A stretch of 15,833 nt of DNA from CAZTII01 sp964613305 (GTDB lineage: Bacteria; Bacillota_I; Bacilli_A; Erysipelotrichales; Erysipelotrichaceae): the NCBI GenBank assembly GCA_964613305.1, contig CAZTII010000044.1, positions 1 through 15,833 on the forward strand. Direction: 5' to 3'. How positions within the stretch are numbered: position 1 is the first letter of the stretch; the number at the start of each line of letters is the position of its first letter. Below the pieces are notes generated by a model, which had not been told where the DNA came from, made no database searches, and worked only from the letters and a program-made list of their open reading frames with translations. A program made the position numbers and the translations under genes. Positions 1 through 7,240 of the stretch are shown piece by piece.

Positions 1-453
1 AATTCATTTGCGTCCATACGACAAGTAAAATCAAAAAGTAAAATAACGATAATCCTTGATAAACTCTTGATACTCCAGAAAACCATAAAAATGTTCCATA
101 TGTTAGTATTCCTATCACAAACATAAAGAAAACACTTCCTAAAAACATGGTAGTACTTTTTGATAATTTCCTTCGTACATCTTATCCGCAATGTAACGTG
201 TTGTTACCATGGAAAATATACTTGTTACGGCAAGAGAGGCGATTAAAGCGTAGTTTAACATTGCTAAAAGTAGTTCTTGTTCTAATTTACTCGCTTTAAA
301 ATAAACCGCTAATAAGTATACAATAAGCTGTAAAAAGACACCTAATATCATTGGTCCGATGCATACGGCACTGGCATAACTATAGGCTTTTAACTGATTC
401 AGGACACCTTTTTTATCAAACATCCTTTTTAGTTCAAATCCGATTCCCGCCAT
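1..453 (-). pseudogene. pelG: PelG, Pel polysaccharide membrane transporter (frameshifted, partial at window edge)
   Basis: PelG is the polytopic inner-membrane protein that, with PelD, PelE and PelF, synthesises and exports Pel polysaccharide. The start MAGIGFELKRMF and the later VTSIFSMVTTRYIADKMYEG are typical of the family, and hydrophobic helices follow the amphipathic N-terminus. ATG at 451-453 has a strong GGAGGTG SD at 458-464 and lies 20 bases inside the end of pelF. The frame hits TAG at 139-141 after 104 codons, just past a T5 run (plus-strand A at 141-145). One additional T would give KVLPCFLGSVF and continue without a stop for the remaining 46 codons to the edge (ending LLVVWTQMN), a sequence that also reads as PelG. 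The full protein would be roughly 450 residues; only about 150 are visible. The gene is therefore either disrupted by a one-base deletion or affected by a homopolymer sequencing error. I am confident of the family but not of the functional state. Confidence 0.8.
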
Positions 454-1852
454 TTAACACCTCCATATAACACGCATAATACTTATCCATAATATCTTCA
501 TTACGAAAACTTCCTAACACACGTTTTTTCGCATTTTGACCCATTTCTAATCGTTTTTCTTTATTAATACACATCATTTCCATCGCATTGGCTAAATCTT
601 GTACTTGCATCGGTTTAACAATATATCCCGCCATACCAAAATCATCAATCGTATCACCAGTGATGATTTCATAACAACACCCTACATCAGTTGTAACACA
701 TGGTCTACTTGCCGCAAATGACTCTAATATTGATAATGGTTGTCCTTCGGAAACACTCGTTAAAATAGTAAAATCAACTTTCGCTAAATAGTCAATCACA
801 TTGGTAACTCCTACAATAAGAACATCTTTAATCGATAATTGTTCAATGATATCAAGACATTCCTTCTTATATTGTTCATCATCAGTGCTTCCTAAAATAT
901 GCAACCGCGCATTACTAACTCGACATTTTAATTCAAAAAACGCATATAACATTGTTTTTATATCTTTAATTGGATGAAAACGAACAATAGCGCATATATC
1001 AATCCATTCATCTTCTACTTTCATTGGAATTGGTAAAAACTTTTCGGTAAAAATACCGTTAAAAATAACTTGTTGTTTATGTCTTAAACAACCAATTTCA
1101 TGTTGAATATCACCAGCTCTTGCGAATAACGATGTAACAATCGTCGCTTGTTTATACGCTATTTTCGCTAAATCATAAAAATGATTAATCCAAAACTTTT
1201 TAAAATATGGAACAACCCAAGCGGCACGCAACAATTCTTCTTCACGCTCACGACAATAAATACCGTGTTCCGTAATAATTAAAGGTTTTTTATCGATGGA
1301 TGAAGCCATCGATCCTAATAATCCCGAATAACCCGTAGCTGTGGCATGATAAATATCCGCTTTGGGAATTTCTTGCGAAATCATATATAATGCTGGCAAT
1401 AAAATCGAACGAAACGTATAAAACAATTCTGCCATCGGCATATGTTGAAAGTCACTGCGTAAAATATCACATAAGTTATTTAAAAAATACTCACTCATTA
1501 AATATGTATTAATGTTGATTTTATTGTTATGGTATATTCTAAATAAAATTTCCCAATCAGGATTATCACTGATGAGTAATCGACGATGAGCTTCATTCTC
1601 TTCTTCACTAAACACCAACAATCTTTTTTCATCCACCAGAATGCGCAACGCTTCATCTAAAAACACTTGTTTCACTTCCACCACATTTTTTGGTAAATCA
1701 TATTTGTAAATACCAATATCTTTCACTTCCGGGCCAATTACCCATAAAACAAACTCCACATCCGGAAGTGATAAAATATAATTATGCATCCATGAAGAAA
1801 CCCCACCACGAACAATTGGATAAGAACCTTCTAAAATCATACATACTCTCAT
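434..1852 (-). CDS. pelF: PelF, cytosolic GT4-family glycosyltransferase of Pel polysaccharide synthesis
   Basis: PelF is the soluble glycosyltransferase that polymerises the Pel polysaccharide from a UDP-sugar and is docked to the membrane by PelD, PelE and PelG. The 472-residue length matches the family. Visible are the N-terminal Rossmann start MRVCMILEGSYP followed by RGGVSSW (15-21), a TEHGIYCRER segment (194-203), the RFHPIKD strand-loop (291-297), and the GT4 EX7E signature with E369 and E377 in SEGQPLSILE, followed by SRPCVTTDVG. No membrane segment is seen. The start ATG at 1850-1852 overlaps the stop of the preceding 34-residue gene in an ATGA and has an AAGGTG SD six bases upstream. 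Its 3' end overlaps the pelG start by 20 bases, consistent with translational coupling. Confidence 0.93.
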   Translation of the reverse strand: MRVCMILEGSYPIVRGGVSSWMHNYILSLPDVEFVLWVIGPEVKDIGIYKYDLPKNVVEVKQVFLDEALRILVDEKRLLVFSEEENEAHRRLLISDNPDWEILFRIYHNNKININTYLMSEYFLNNLCDILRSDFQHMPMAELFYTFRSILLPALYMISQEIPKADIYHATATGYSGLLGSMASSIDKKPLIITEHGIYCREREEELLRAAWVVPYFKKFWINHFYDLAKIAYKQATIVTSLFARAGDIQHEIGCLRHKQQVIFNGIFTEKFLPIPMKVEDEWIDICAIVRFHPIKDIKTMLYAFFELKCRVSNARLHILGSTDDEQYKKECLDIIEQLSIKDVLIVGVTNVIDYLAKVDFTILTSVSEGQPLSILESFAASRPCVTTDVGCCYEIITGDTIDDFGMAGYIVKPMQVQDLANAMEMMCINKEKRLEMGQNAKKRVLGSFRNEDIMDKYYACYMEVLNGGNRI

Positions 1853-1953
1853 TGTAACACCTTCGCTAAACGTTCAATAAAAAGAAGGATTCCAAGTCCA
1901 AGCAATAAACCAATAGTCATCATCGATGATAGTAATAAAGCTCCTTTTTTCAT
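1849..1953 (-). CDS. 34-residue single-pass membrane peptide in the pel operon, unknown function
   Basis: This short gene fills the gap between pelE and pelF. ATG at 1951-1953 overlaps the pelE stop in ATGA, and its TGA stop at 1849-1851 overlaps the pelF start in a second ATGA, so it uses the same coupling as its neighbours. A GGAGAAG SD sits six bases before the start. The peptide begins MKKGALLLSSMM, continues with an uninterrupted hydrophobic run rich in Leu, Ile and Gly (about residues 5-25), and ends with a charged ERLAKVLQ tail, so one transmembrane helix with the N-terminal lysines on the cytosolic side is likely. As I recall, pelA encodes the deacetylase at this operon position in Bacillus cereus. 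The peptide could be a small subunit of the Pel complex, or the surviving N-terminal anchor of a lost PelA. I do not recognise a family. The evidence is the gene structure and context, not homology. Confidence 0.72.
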   Translation of the reverse strand: MKKGALLLSSMMTIGLLLGLGILLFIERLAKVLQ

Positions 1954-2822
1954 AAAACACTTCTCCAAAATTGTATTGTTTCGCGCCCATTTTCCGTTAA
2001 TTGATAAGGATTTAACGTAATTGATTGCACCACTTCTTTTAATTGTTCAAAATCTTTTCTAAGATAATGCAATTTAATTGCCACGATAATTTTCTCTTCT
2101 GATTCCTGTTTAACATCATTAAGAAGTGTTATCGCTTCATCAAACATGCGTAACTCCAAATAATTATCAACGCCTAATAAACATAAAGAATCAGCTAATT
2201 GTCCCATACTACGTCTTTCTTCAAATGTTTTCGCGTAGCGTAAACGCCACACCCTAGTAATACTTTCTCCCATTAAACCGCTATCGATGTATTCTTTTAA
2301 AGCCGCTAATAAGCCATCCACATAATCTGGATTAGACGGAAATTGAAGAGTTAATTGTTCATGATGCAACACACTCATTTCAAACTCACGTTGTACTTCC
2401 ATTACCGCTGTTGCCGCATAATGGACAACTTCCCCATCATCATTTCTACTCGCTTTCTTAAGAACAGGAATATAACTTTTTTTATCTTGTAACATGACAT
2501 ACCACAACAATTCACGACGTGTGTGAAAATCATTAATCGCCATCGCTTCTTCTAAAGGAACAATACTTGCTAAACGATCTTCTAAAACCATTTCTATCAT
2601 TCGCTGTTCCTCTTTGCTCTTACTAACGTCAACACCTTCATTTAAGGCATTATTAATAAGTTGTAATGAATGACGATGAGCCAATAACACCATCAAAACC
2701 CCAAACACAGGTAAAAACCACGCTAAAATTAAACATTCTAGAGGCATCACTAAATAATTACGATACTTTAACATTGATAAAACCATACAAATAACAAGAT
2801 GTAAAATTATCGCTAGTATCAT
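1950..2822 (-). CDS. pelE: PelE, membrane-anchored helical-repeat subunit of the Pel complex
   Basis: PelE is a membrane protein of the Pel synthase complex with two N-terminal membrane helices and a cytosolic TPR-like helical repeat, thought to bridge PelD, PelF and PelG. Here the 290-residue protein starts with two hydrophobic stretches (about 1-17 and 27-48). A wholly cytosolic, charged helical region then runs to the end: EEAMAINDFHTRRELLWYVM around 92-111, and KKASRNDDGEVVHYAATAVM around 121-140, which has the character of a HEAT or TPR repeat. The start ATG at 2820-2822 overlaps the pelD TGA in ATGA; the stop overlaps the next small gene the same way. Sequence similarity among PelE proteins is low, so the call rests on the topology together with the position between pelD and pelF. 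Confidence 0.85.
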   Translation of the reverse strand: MILAIILHLVICMVLSMLKYRNYLVMPLECLILAWFLPVFGVLMVLLAHRHSLQLINNALNEGVDVSKSKEEQRMIEMVLEDRLASIVPLEEAMAINDFHTRRELLWYVMLQDKKSYIPVLKKASRNDDGEVVHYAATAVMEVQREFEMSVLHHEQLTLQFPSNPDYVDGLLAALKEYIDSGLMGESITRVWRLRYAKTFEERRSMGQLADSLCLLGVDNYLELRMFDEAITLLNDVKQESEEKIIVAIKLHYLRKDFEQLKEVVQSITLNPYQLTENGRETIQFWRSVL

Positions 2823-4852
2823 ACAATATCACATTCATACCCTTCTTGTTGAATTCGTTTAATTACTTCTTTTCCCGCTTTTTCATCGCACGCAATTAAG
2901 GATACCCCTAAACCACCATCAATTTCACCAAACACGTCCACCGCTCTAAAATACATTTTTACATTATTCCAACAAGCAACAATATCATTAGTGTATATAC
3001 TAACCATCACATAATCAGATAATCCTTCTTCTTTCATTTCCTTTTTCGCCTTTAAATATTGAACAAAAGTTTCCTTCGATAAAATATCGGTTGTCGGTAC
3101 TAACATCTTTGTACAAGGCAAATGCATCATTTTCATCGAACGACGCAACGAATCTTTAAATAAATTACAGAAAATATTAATTAAATTGTGATAATACGTT
3201 GACATTTGATCAAAACGAACATCTTCAATAAGAATTAATAATACAATCACATTATCGTTGTAAACAGGAAAAATGTAATCAGGATAGCCTACAAGTCGTT
3301 TACTATTACACCACACTTTACCATCAATAAAATCAGCCATCGCCAACTCAAATTCACTTAACAAACGCGATTTTTTTAATCGTTGCGCAATCTTTTTCGA
3401 ACTAATCAATAACCTACTCCATTGTTTTCCTTCATTGATGCTATATATACTAATACTTTGACTTTCCAATACTTCTTCTAGCGCAATAATCGTTGCCTTC
3501 CATATTTCATCAGGTAAAGCGTGATCAATCTTTTGCGTAAAATCAAAAATCTTACTATAACTATCACGATAAATCATCAGTTGTTTTTTATATTGCGCTT
3601 TATCAATGAGCGCAATTTCATACAGTTCTTTAAACATCGCCGTTTTATCACGCATTTCTAAATTTTCTGCTTCCGTTAATTGAATCTGTTTATCCGTTTT
3701 TTCTTTCGCTGAGCCAAGTAATAACGCTAACGATATATACAAAATCCAAGGTGTCCAATACGAAATATCTGAAAGTAGAGATGTATAACTAATACCTGAA
3801 GTTACTACTTGATTGAGTAAAGAAACACTCGATAGAATAAACGATAAAACAGCTCCATATAAACCATGTGTATTGCTCATTAGCACAATATACAATAAAC
3901 GAATATCCACTTGATAAGAAATACGATAATTGATAAATTCAGCAATAAAATAAAACAACAACACTTCAATAATCATCATCCAAAACGCTTTTATCTCAAA
4001 TGATTTTTTAGGTTTAATTTCATCATTTTTTTTAAGAAATTGTTTTTCAATCAGTTGATACACATCAGTTTCTTCATAAACAACGTTAAAACGATATTCA
4101 TTTTGCACCCGAGTATTATTTGTAATAGGAATCGTATGAATAAAGTTATCGACAGATGAAGTAATCTTTTTAGACGAAATATCACTTAAGAAATTAATCA
4201 ATGTTTCAAGCGATAATACAATACCACCAGGTACAACTAACAACGAATCATTCAATGGTACATTATTTAATAATAGAACCATAAATTTAGCTAAATCAGT
4301 AGAAAACAACACGTCAATGGAACTATTTTTGTTAAACGTAACATTGTTCATTATTTTATCTAAAATAGTATCGACACCATCAATAATGTACGGCGTACAT
4401 ACCATCGTTATCGATAAACCATTATTAATGCGATATGTATCACAAAGTTTATGTATCGCTGATAACATTACTTGGGTCACATCTTGAATTCCAAAAATAC
4501 TATATTCATTAATACTTTCTGTTTGTTGAAATACATAACAACTCGATAATACAAACACTTGACGTACTTGATAACGTACACAAAGTAATAATACATGTTC
4601 TAGCTGTTCAACTACCGTAAAATCATGACAAAGACTACTATAACTATCAACGTTAAAAACGACACTTTTTAAAGTGTCTGCGCGAAAAAGATGTTCAAAG
4701 CCATCACTTTTAATTGGATGATGAACTTGTTTTACTTTATCATTACAATCAATTGTGCCAGATGCACATAAAATAACTTGATGCGTTTTAGCCAATTCAT
4801 TAATAAACGATGAAGTAAGGTTATTCGACTGACCAGTTAATAATAGTTTCAT
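2819..4852 (-). CDS. pelD: PelD, c-di-GMP receptor of the Pel complex, fused to an N-terminal SDR-like domain
   Basis: PelD senses c-di-GMP and switches on Pel synthesis through its GAF and degenerate GGDEF domains. This 677-residue version has four parts. An N-terminal Rossmann/extended-SDR-like domain (1-250) opens MKLLLTG and contains VFVLSSCYVF (99-108). About four membrane helices follow (roughly 289-380), then a charged coiled-coil-like linker (383-430). A GAF-like region (about 435-570) precedes a C-terminal degenerate GGDEF domain (about 580-677). In place of GGDEF it reads GEIDG, and just before that is RAVD (R636 to D639), matching the RxxD site by which PelD binds c-di-GMP. The SDR part looks non-catalytic: the glycine-rich loop is reduced to TGQSNNL, and the YxxxK position reads Y117-S-I-F-G. 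The start has a GAGGTAA SD and it is the first gene of the operon. Confidence 0.92.
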   Translation of the reverse strand: MKLLLTGQSNNLTSSFINELAKTHQVILCASGTIDCNDKVKQVHHPIKSDGFEHLFRADTLKSVVFNVDSYSSLCHDFTVVEQLEHVLLLCVRYQVRQVFVLSSCYVFQQTESINEYSIFGIQDVTQVMLSAIHKLCDTYRINNGLSITMVCTPYIIDGVDTILDKIMNNVTFNKNSSIDVLFSTDLAKFMVLLLNNVPLNDSLLVVPGGIVLSLETLINFLSDISSKKITSSVDNFIHTIPITNNTRVQNEYRFNVVYEETDVYQLIEKQFLKKNDEIKPKKSFEIKAFWMMIIEVLLFYFIAEFINYRISYQVDIRLLYIVLMSNTHGLYGAVLSFILSSVSLLNQVVTSGISYTSLLSDISYWTPWILYISLALLLGSAKEKTDKQIQLTEAENLEMRDKTAMFKELYEIALIDKAQYKKQLMIYRDSYSKIFDFTQKIDHALPDEIWKATIIALEEVLESQSISIYSINEGKQWSRLLISSKKIAQRLKKSRLLSEFELAMADFIDGKVWCNSKRLVGYPDYIFPVYNDNVIVLLILIEDVRFDQMSTYYHNLINIFCNLFKDSLRRSMKMMHLPCTKMLVPTTDILSKETFVQYLKAKKEMKEEGLSDYVMVSIYTNDIVACWNNVKMYFRAVDVFGEIDGGLGVSLIACDEKAGKEVIKRIQQEGYECDIV

Positions 4853-4868
4853 ACATTACCTCAGTACG

Positions 4869-4882
4869 ATTATATCATTATA
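4869..4882 (-). promoter_or_regulatory. Candidate -10 elements of the pel operon promoter
   Basis: Reading the minus strand, two TATAAT hexamers occur at 4877-4882 and 4869-4874 in the 84 bases between the yebC terminator and the pelD start. The upstream one leaves about 20 bases of leader including the SD, so it is the more plausible -10. No good -35 hexamer lies at 16-18 bases from it; TTTAAT at 17 bases from the downstream hexamer is a weak match. The gap between a terminator and the operon start makes a promoter here likely, but its exact position is not settled. Confidence 0.4.
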
Positions 4883-4911
4883 TTGTTACAAATTAAACAA
4901 CGGATAATTAC

Positions 4912-4938
4912 AAAAAAAACAGTAGTCAAAAGACTACT
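4912..4938 (-). terminator. Intrinsic terminator of the yebC-family gene
   Basis: On the minus strand a seven-base-pair perfect stem AGTAGTC / GACTACT with a TTTT loop is followed by one G and then eight T residues. The stem begins within the TAG stop codon of the YebC-family gene (4937-4939), so termination occurs immediately after translation ends. It separates that gene from the pel operon. Confidence 0.9.
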
Positions 4939-5653
4939 ATTTCACATTATGATACACTTGTTGAACATCTTCAACATCATCCAACAATGACAACAAACGA
5001 TTCCATAATTCTAAATCGTCAGGATCACTAAGAGTTGTTGTTTCTTGCGCATATAAAGCGATTTCACATTGATCGTATTTTACTTCACCAAGTAAATCTT
5101 CAATTGCTTTTTGTGCTTTCGCAAAATCAGATGGAGCTGCATAAATTGACATTAAATCATCATCAACTTCAATATCAATGACTTCAACATCATTTTCAAT
5201 AAGTGCTTCCAACATTTTTTCATCATCGGTATAACTGAAAGTAAAACTAGCGTATGTATCATAACCATGAGATACACATCCAGCAACACCTAATTTAGCA
5301 TGCGCTTTATTAAAACAAGTTTTAATGGAACTCACCGTTCTATTAACATTATCCGTCAAACAATCAATAACGATCGTAGAACTACCAGGACCAAATCCTT
5401 CATAGCGAACTGGATCATAATTATCATTGGAAGAACCTTTTGCTTTTTCAATGGCTCTTTTAATCACATCCGCTGGAACTTGATTCGCTTTCGCTTCCGC
5501 AATTTTACGCTTCAACCCTTGATTCATATCAGGATCAGGAACACCTGCTTTCGCTGCCATGTAAATTTCTTTGCCAAATCTTGAATAAATTTTTGTTTTT
5601 ATAGCGGCAGTCTTAGCCATACTTGCCGCACGTACTTCATGTGCTCTACCCAT
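4937..5653 (-). CDS. YebC/PmpR-family protein (YeeI/YeeN subtype), translation factor
   Basis: This family (TACO1/YebC) consists of ribosome-associated proteins. Earlier work annotated them as transcriptional regulators; recent work implicates them in relieving stalling on proline-rich stretches. The protein contains SRFGKEIYMAAKAGVPDPD, the RAIEKAKGS segment, RYEGFGPG, and the C-terminal DVEDVQQVYHNV, all hallmarks of the family and closest to the B. subtilis YeeI type as I recall it. I place the start at ATG 5651-5653 (MGRAHEVRA), giving 238 residues, because GGAGGA lies a proper distance upstream and family members begin MGR; the eight extra in-frame residues upstream would overlap that SD. 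It is a single-gene unit with its own promoter (5681-5709) and terminator (4912-4938). Confidence 0.93.
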   Translation of the reverse strand: MGRAHEVRAASMAKTAAIKTKIYSRFGKEIYMAAKAGVPDPDMNQGLKRKIAEAKANQVPADVIKRAIEKAKGSSNDNYDPVRYEGFGPGSSTIVIDCLTDNVNRTVSSIKTCFNKAHAKLGVAGCVSHGYDTYASFTFSYTDDEKMLEALIENDVEVIDIEVDDDLMSIYAAPSDFAKAQKAIEDLLGEVKYDQCEIALYAQETTTLSDPDDLELWNRLLSLLDDVEDVQQVYHNVK

Positions 5654-5680
5654 TAAATCATCCTCCACAATCACCAAAGT

Positions 5681-5709
5681 ATTATATCAAAACATGCGTT
5701 CAATGAAAA
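5681..5709 (-). promoter_or_regulatory. Sigma-A type promoter of the yebC-family gene
   Basis: On the minus strand a TTTTCA -35 (5704-5709) is followed after exactly 17 bases by a perfect TATAAT -10 (5681-5686). Transcription would start near 5674, leaving a short leader that includes the GGAGGA SD. Confidence 0.7.
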
Positions 5710-5714
5710 GTAAA

Positions 5715-6635
5715 TCATAAAAACTTCTTCTTTTTAAATAGATATAATACAAATACAACCGTCAATAAAGAGAAAAATACACACGTGATATACCCATATT
5801 CCCACTCCAATAGCGGGATGTTTTTAAAATTCATCCCATACCATCCCGCTATTAACGTTAGCGGTAAAAAGATAGCAGTAATGACCGTAAACACTTTCAT
5901 CACTTCATTTAAACCATAATCTAACTTCGCATCAATCGCTTCTCTTAAATGCATCAATTCTTCCACTAATTCTAACGATTGATTTGCTAAACGACGACAA
6001 CGATCAGAAAATATTTTACAATACTTCTGCATATTTTCACTTAAAAGTTCACTTTCATCATCATATAAACTAGAACCAATTTCCTCTAATTGACGAAAAT
6101 AACTCTTATGAATATGCAACGTATCTTTTAAACGATAAATCGTACGGTAAAATGATTTTTCGATTTTATCATCCAACATACCATTTTCAATGACGGTAAT
6201 TTGTGATTCAATCGCTTCTAATGCTTCATAACCACCAAACAACAATCCTTCTAAAATACCATAAACAACTTTTTCAAACGTCGCAAAACCTTGAAGTTTC
6301 GCAATTACTTCTTCAACCATACTAAAAACACTATTATCACTATCCACCAATTTCAATAAGATAAAACGATTTTTCTCTAAAATAAAACCAATTCGATCGC
6401 GATCATCATACACATTAAATAAATCAATAATATTAATAATACCAAAACAATAATCTTCATACACATCGACACTATTTTTAAATCGAGCTTGTTCATTATT
6501 ACAAGCATCAATGACTGATTTACTAATGGATAAATCACATGGTAAATCACTGACATTACAATAACCAATTAATGGTAAGCATTCTTTACTATACTCTGTT
6601 TCAAGTATTTCTTTATTCTCAATTTTATAAAACAT
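5715..6635 (-). CDS. corA: CorA-family magnesium/divalent cation channel
   Basis: CorA proteins are homopentameric channels that bring Mg2+ (or Co2+/Ni2+) across the membrane. The 306-residue protein has a long charged cytosolic N-terminal domain, a long helix (EELMHLREAIDAKLDYGLNE), and then two C-terminal membrane helices at about 248-268 and 282-300. The first ends in the signature YGMNF, with G267-M268-N269 forming the selectivity filter, and the protein ends in a lysine cluster (KKKKF). I choose ATG 6633-6635 because GGAGG lies eight bases upstream; 34 in-frame residues further upstream have no SD. The GMN-flanking loop is short and lacks the usual MPE motif (here KNIPLLEWEYGY), so metal preference is uncertain. 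No obvious terminator follows. Confidence 0.93.
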   Translation of the reverse strand: MFYKIENKEILETEYSKECLPLIGYCNVSDLPCDLSISKSVIDACNNEQARFKNSVDVYEDYCFGIINIIDLFNVYDDRDRIGFILEKNRFILLKLVDSDNSVFSMVEEVIAKLQGFATFEKVVYGILEGLLFGGYEALEAIESQITVIENGMLDDKIEKSFYRTIYRLKDTLHIHKSYFRQLEEIGSSLYDDESELLSENMQKYCKIFSDRCRRLANQSLELVEELMHLREAIDAKLDYGLNEVMKVFTVITAIFLPLTLIAGWYGMNFKNIPLLEWEYGYITCVFFSLLTVVFVLYLFKKKKFL

Positions 6636-6934
6636 AAAAAAAACCTCCATTGATATTATAGCGTATAATTCAGCGTTAAATGATAAAGAATTATTATAAT
6701 TAACATTATTCAACGATTGGTAGCACAAAGCAGTCATTTATAATCGCTATTTATTTTTTCATATCCATTTAAGACAAGCGTTGAAACTTAATCAAAGCAT
6801 TGTTTTAGTGCGTACAAATGTAACAGTTTATATTATACAATTTATAATCAACGTTAATATTTCGAATGCTTGCGTTTGTATGCAATATGATTGACATTGT
6901 TAACCTATCTTTAAAGCACATAAGAGGTATTATT
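6636..6934. other. Divergent intergenic region between corA and the toxin-antitoxin pair
   Basis: About 300 bases of AT-rich sequence separate the divergent corA and antitoxin starts. For corA, TATAAT occurs on the minus strand at 6655-6660 and again at 6693-6698, but neither has a recognisable -35 at normal spacing. For the antitoxin, a promoter candidate is listed separately. I see no further gene here; the in-frame extension of the antitoxin from 6866 has no SD. Confidence 0.6.
6820..6848 (+). promoter_or_regulatory. Promoter and possible operator of the toxin-antitoxin operon
   Basis: GTAACA (6820-6825) is separated by exactly 17 bases from a perfect TATAAT (6843-6848). The -10 is the right arm of an inverted repeat ATTATA-CAATT-TATAAT (6832-6848), a possible autorepressor site, as expected for a ribbon-helix-helix antitoxin. 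Leader length to the antitoxin ATG would be about 80 bases. Confidence 0.5.
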
Positions 6935-7240
6935 ATGACAAATTCCGCTGTAGTCTACGCCCGCATTGATCCTAACCTTAAAACAGAAGTAGAAGAAATT
7001 TTAACCCAACTAGGCGTTACGCCATCAACCGCTGTACAAATGTTATACAATCAAATTAAATTAACGAGAAGTATTCCATTTCCGATTAAATTACCTGATA
7101 ATAAACCAATTTTCTCTGACACGCTCACCTCAACAAAATTAAACCGGGAATTAGAAAAAGGCTATAATTGCATTGTAGAAAATAAAATTTATACCATTAA
7201 TGAAGTTGATGAGTTTATGAAAAAAAATTACGGTATTTAA
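6935..7240 (+). CDS. RelB/DinJ-family antitoxin
   Basis: Antitoxins of this family combine an N-terminal ribbon-helix-helix DNA-binding domain with a C-terminal toxin-wrapping tail and autorepress their operon. The 101-residue protein fits. VVYARIDPNLKTEVEEILTQ forms the strand and first helix; LGVTPSTAVQMLYNQI is the characteristic second helix with the S/T-A-hydrophobic turn, followed by the family's typical IPFPIKLP. The C-terminal part is charged, as is usual for the toxin-binding segment. The start at 6935 is preferred over 6866 because AGAGGT lies just upstream and the DinJ-type core begins right after it. The stop TAA shares one base with the toxin ATG (TAATG), so the two are co-translated. 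Confidence 0.88.
   Translation: MTNSAVVYARIDPNLKTEVEEILTQLGVTPSTAVQMLYNQIKLTRSIPFPIKLPDNKPIFSDTLTSTKLNRELEKGYNCIVENKIYTINEVDEFMKKNYGI

Noticed and set aside
139..150. Programmed -1 ribosomal frameshift in pelG
   Set aside because: The zero-frame codons TGT-TTT before the TAG do not make an X-XXY-YYZ slippery heptamer, and no stable downstream structure is obvious. An indel or sequencing error in the T run is simpler.
5300..5584. Plus-strand open frame opposite the yebC-family gene
   Set aside because: It is the antisense shadow of a strongly conserved gene and has a composition unlike a real protein (runs of Ile, Arg and Phe).
6377..6568. Minus-strand 63-residue hydrophobic frame inside corA
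   Set aside because: Alternate frame within the corA coding region; its hydrophobicity arises from shifted reading of AT-rich codons.
6891..6896. Perfect TTGACA -35 just before the antitoxin
   Set aside because: No -10-like hexamer lies 16-18 bases downstream, and the start codon would be very close. The GTAACA-17-TATAAT pair at 6820-6848 is better.
6866..6934. N-terminal extension of the antitoxin (MLAFVCNMIDIV...)
   Set aside because: No SD before 6866, while a good one precedes 6935, where the family's normal N-terminus begins.
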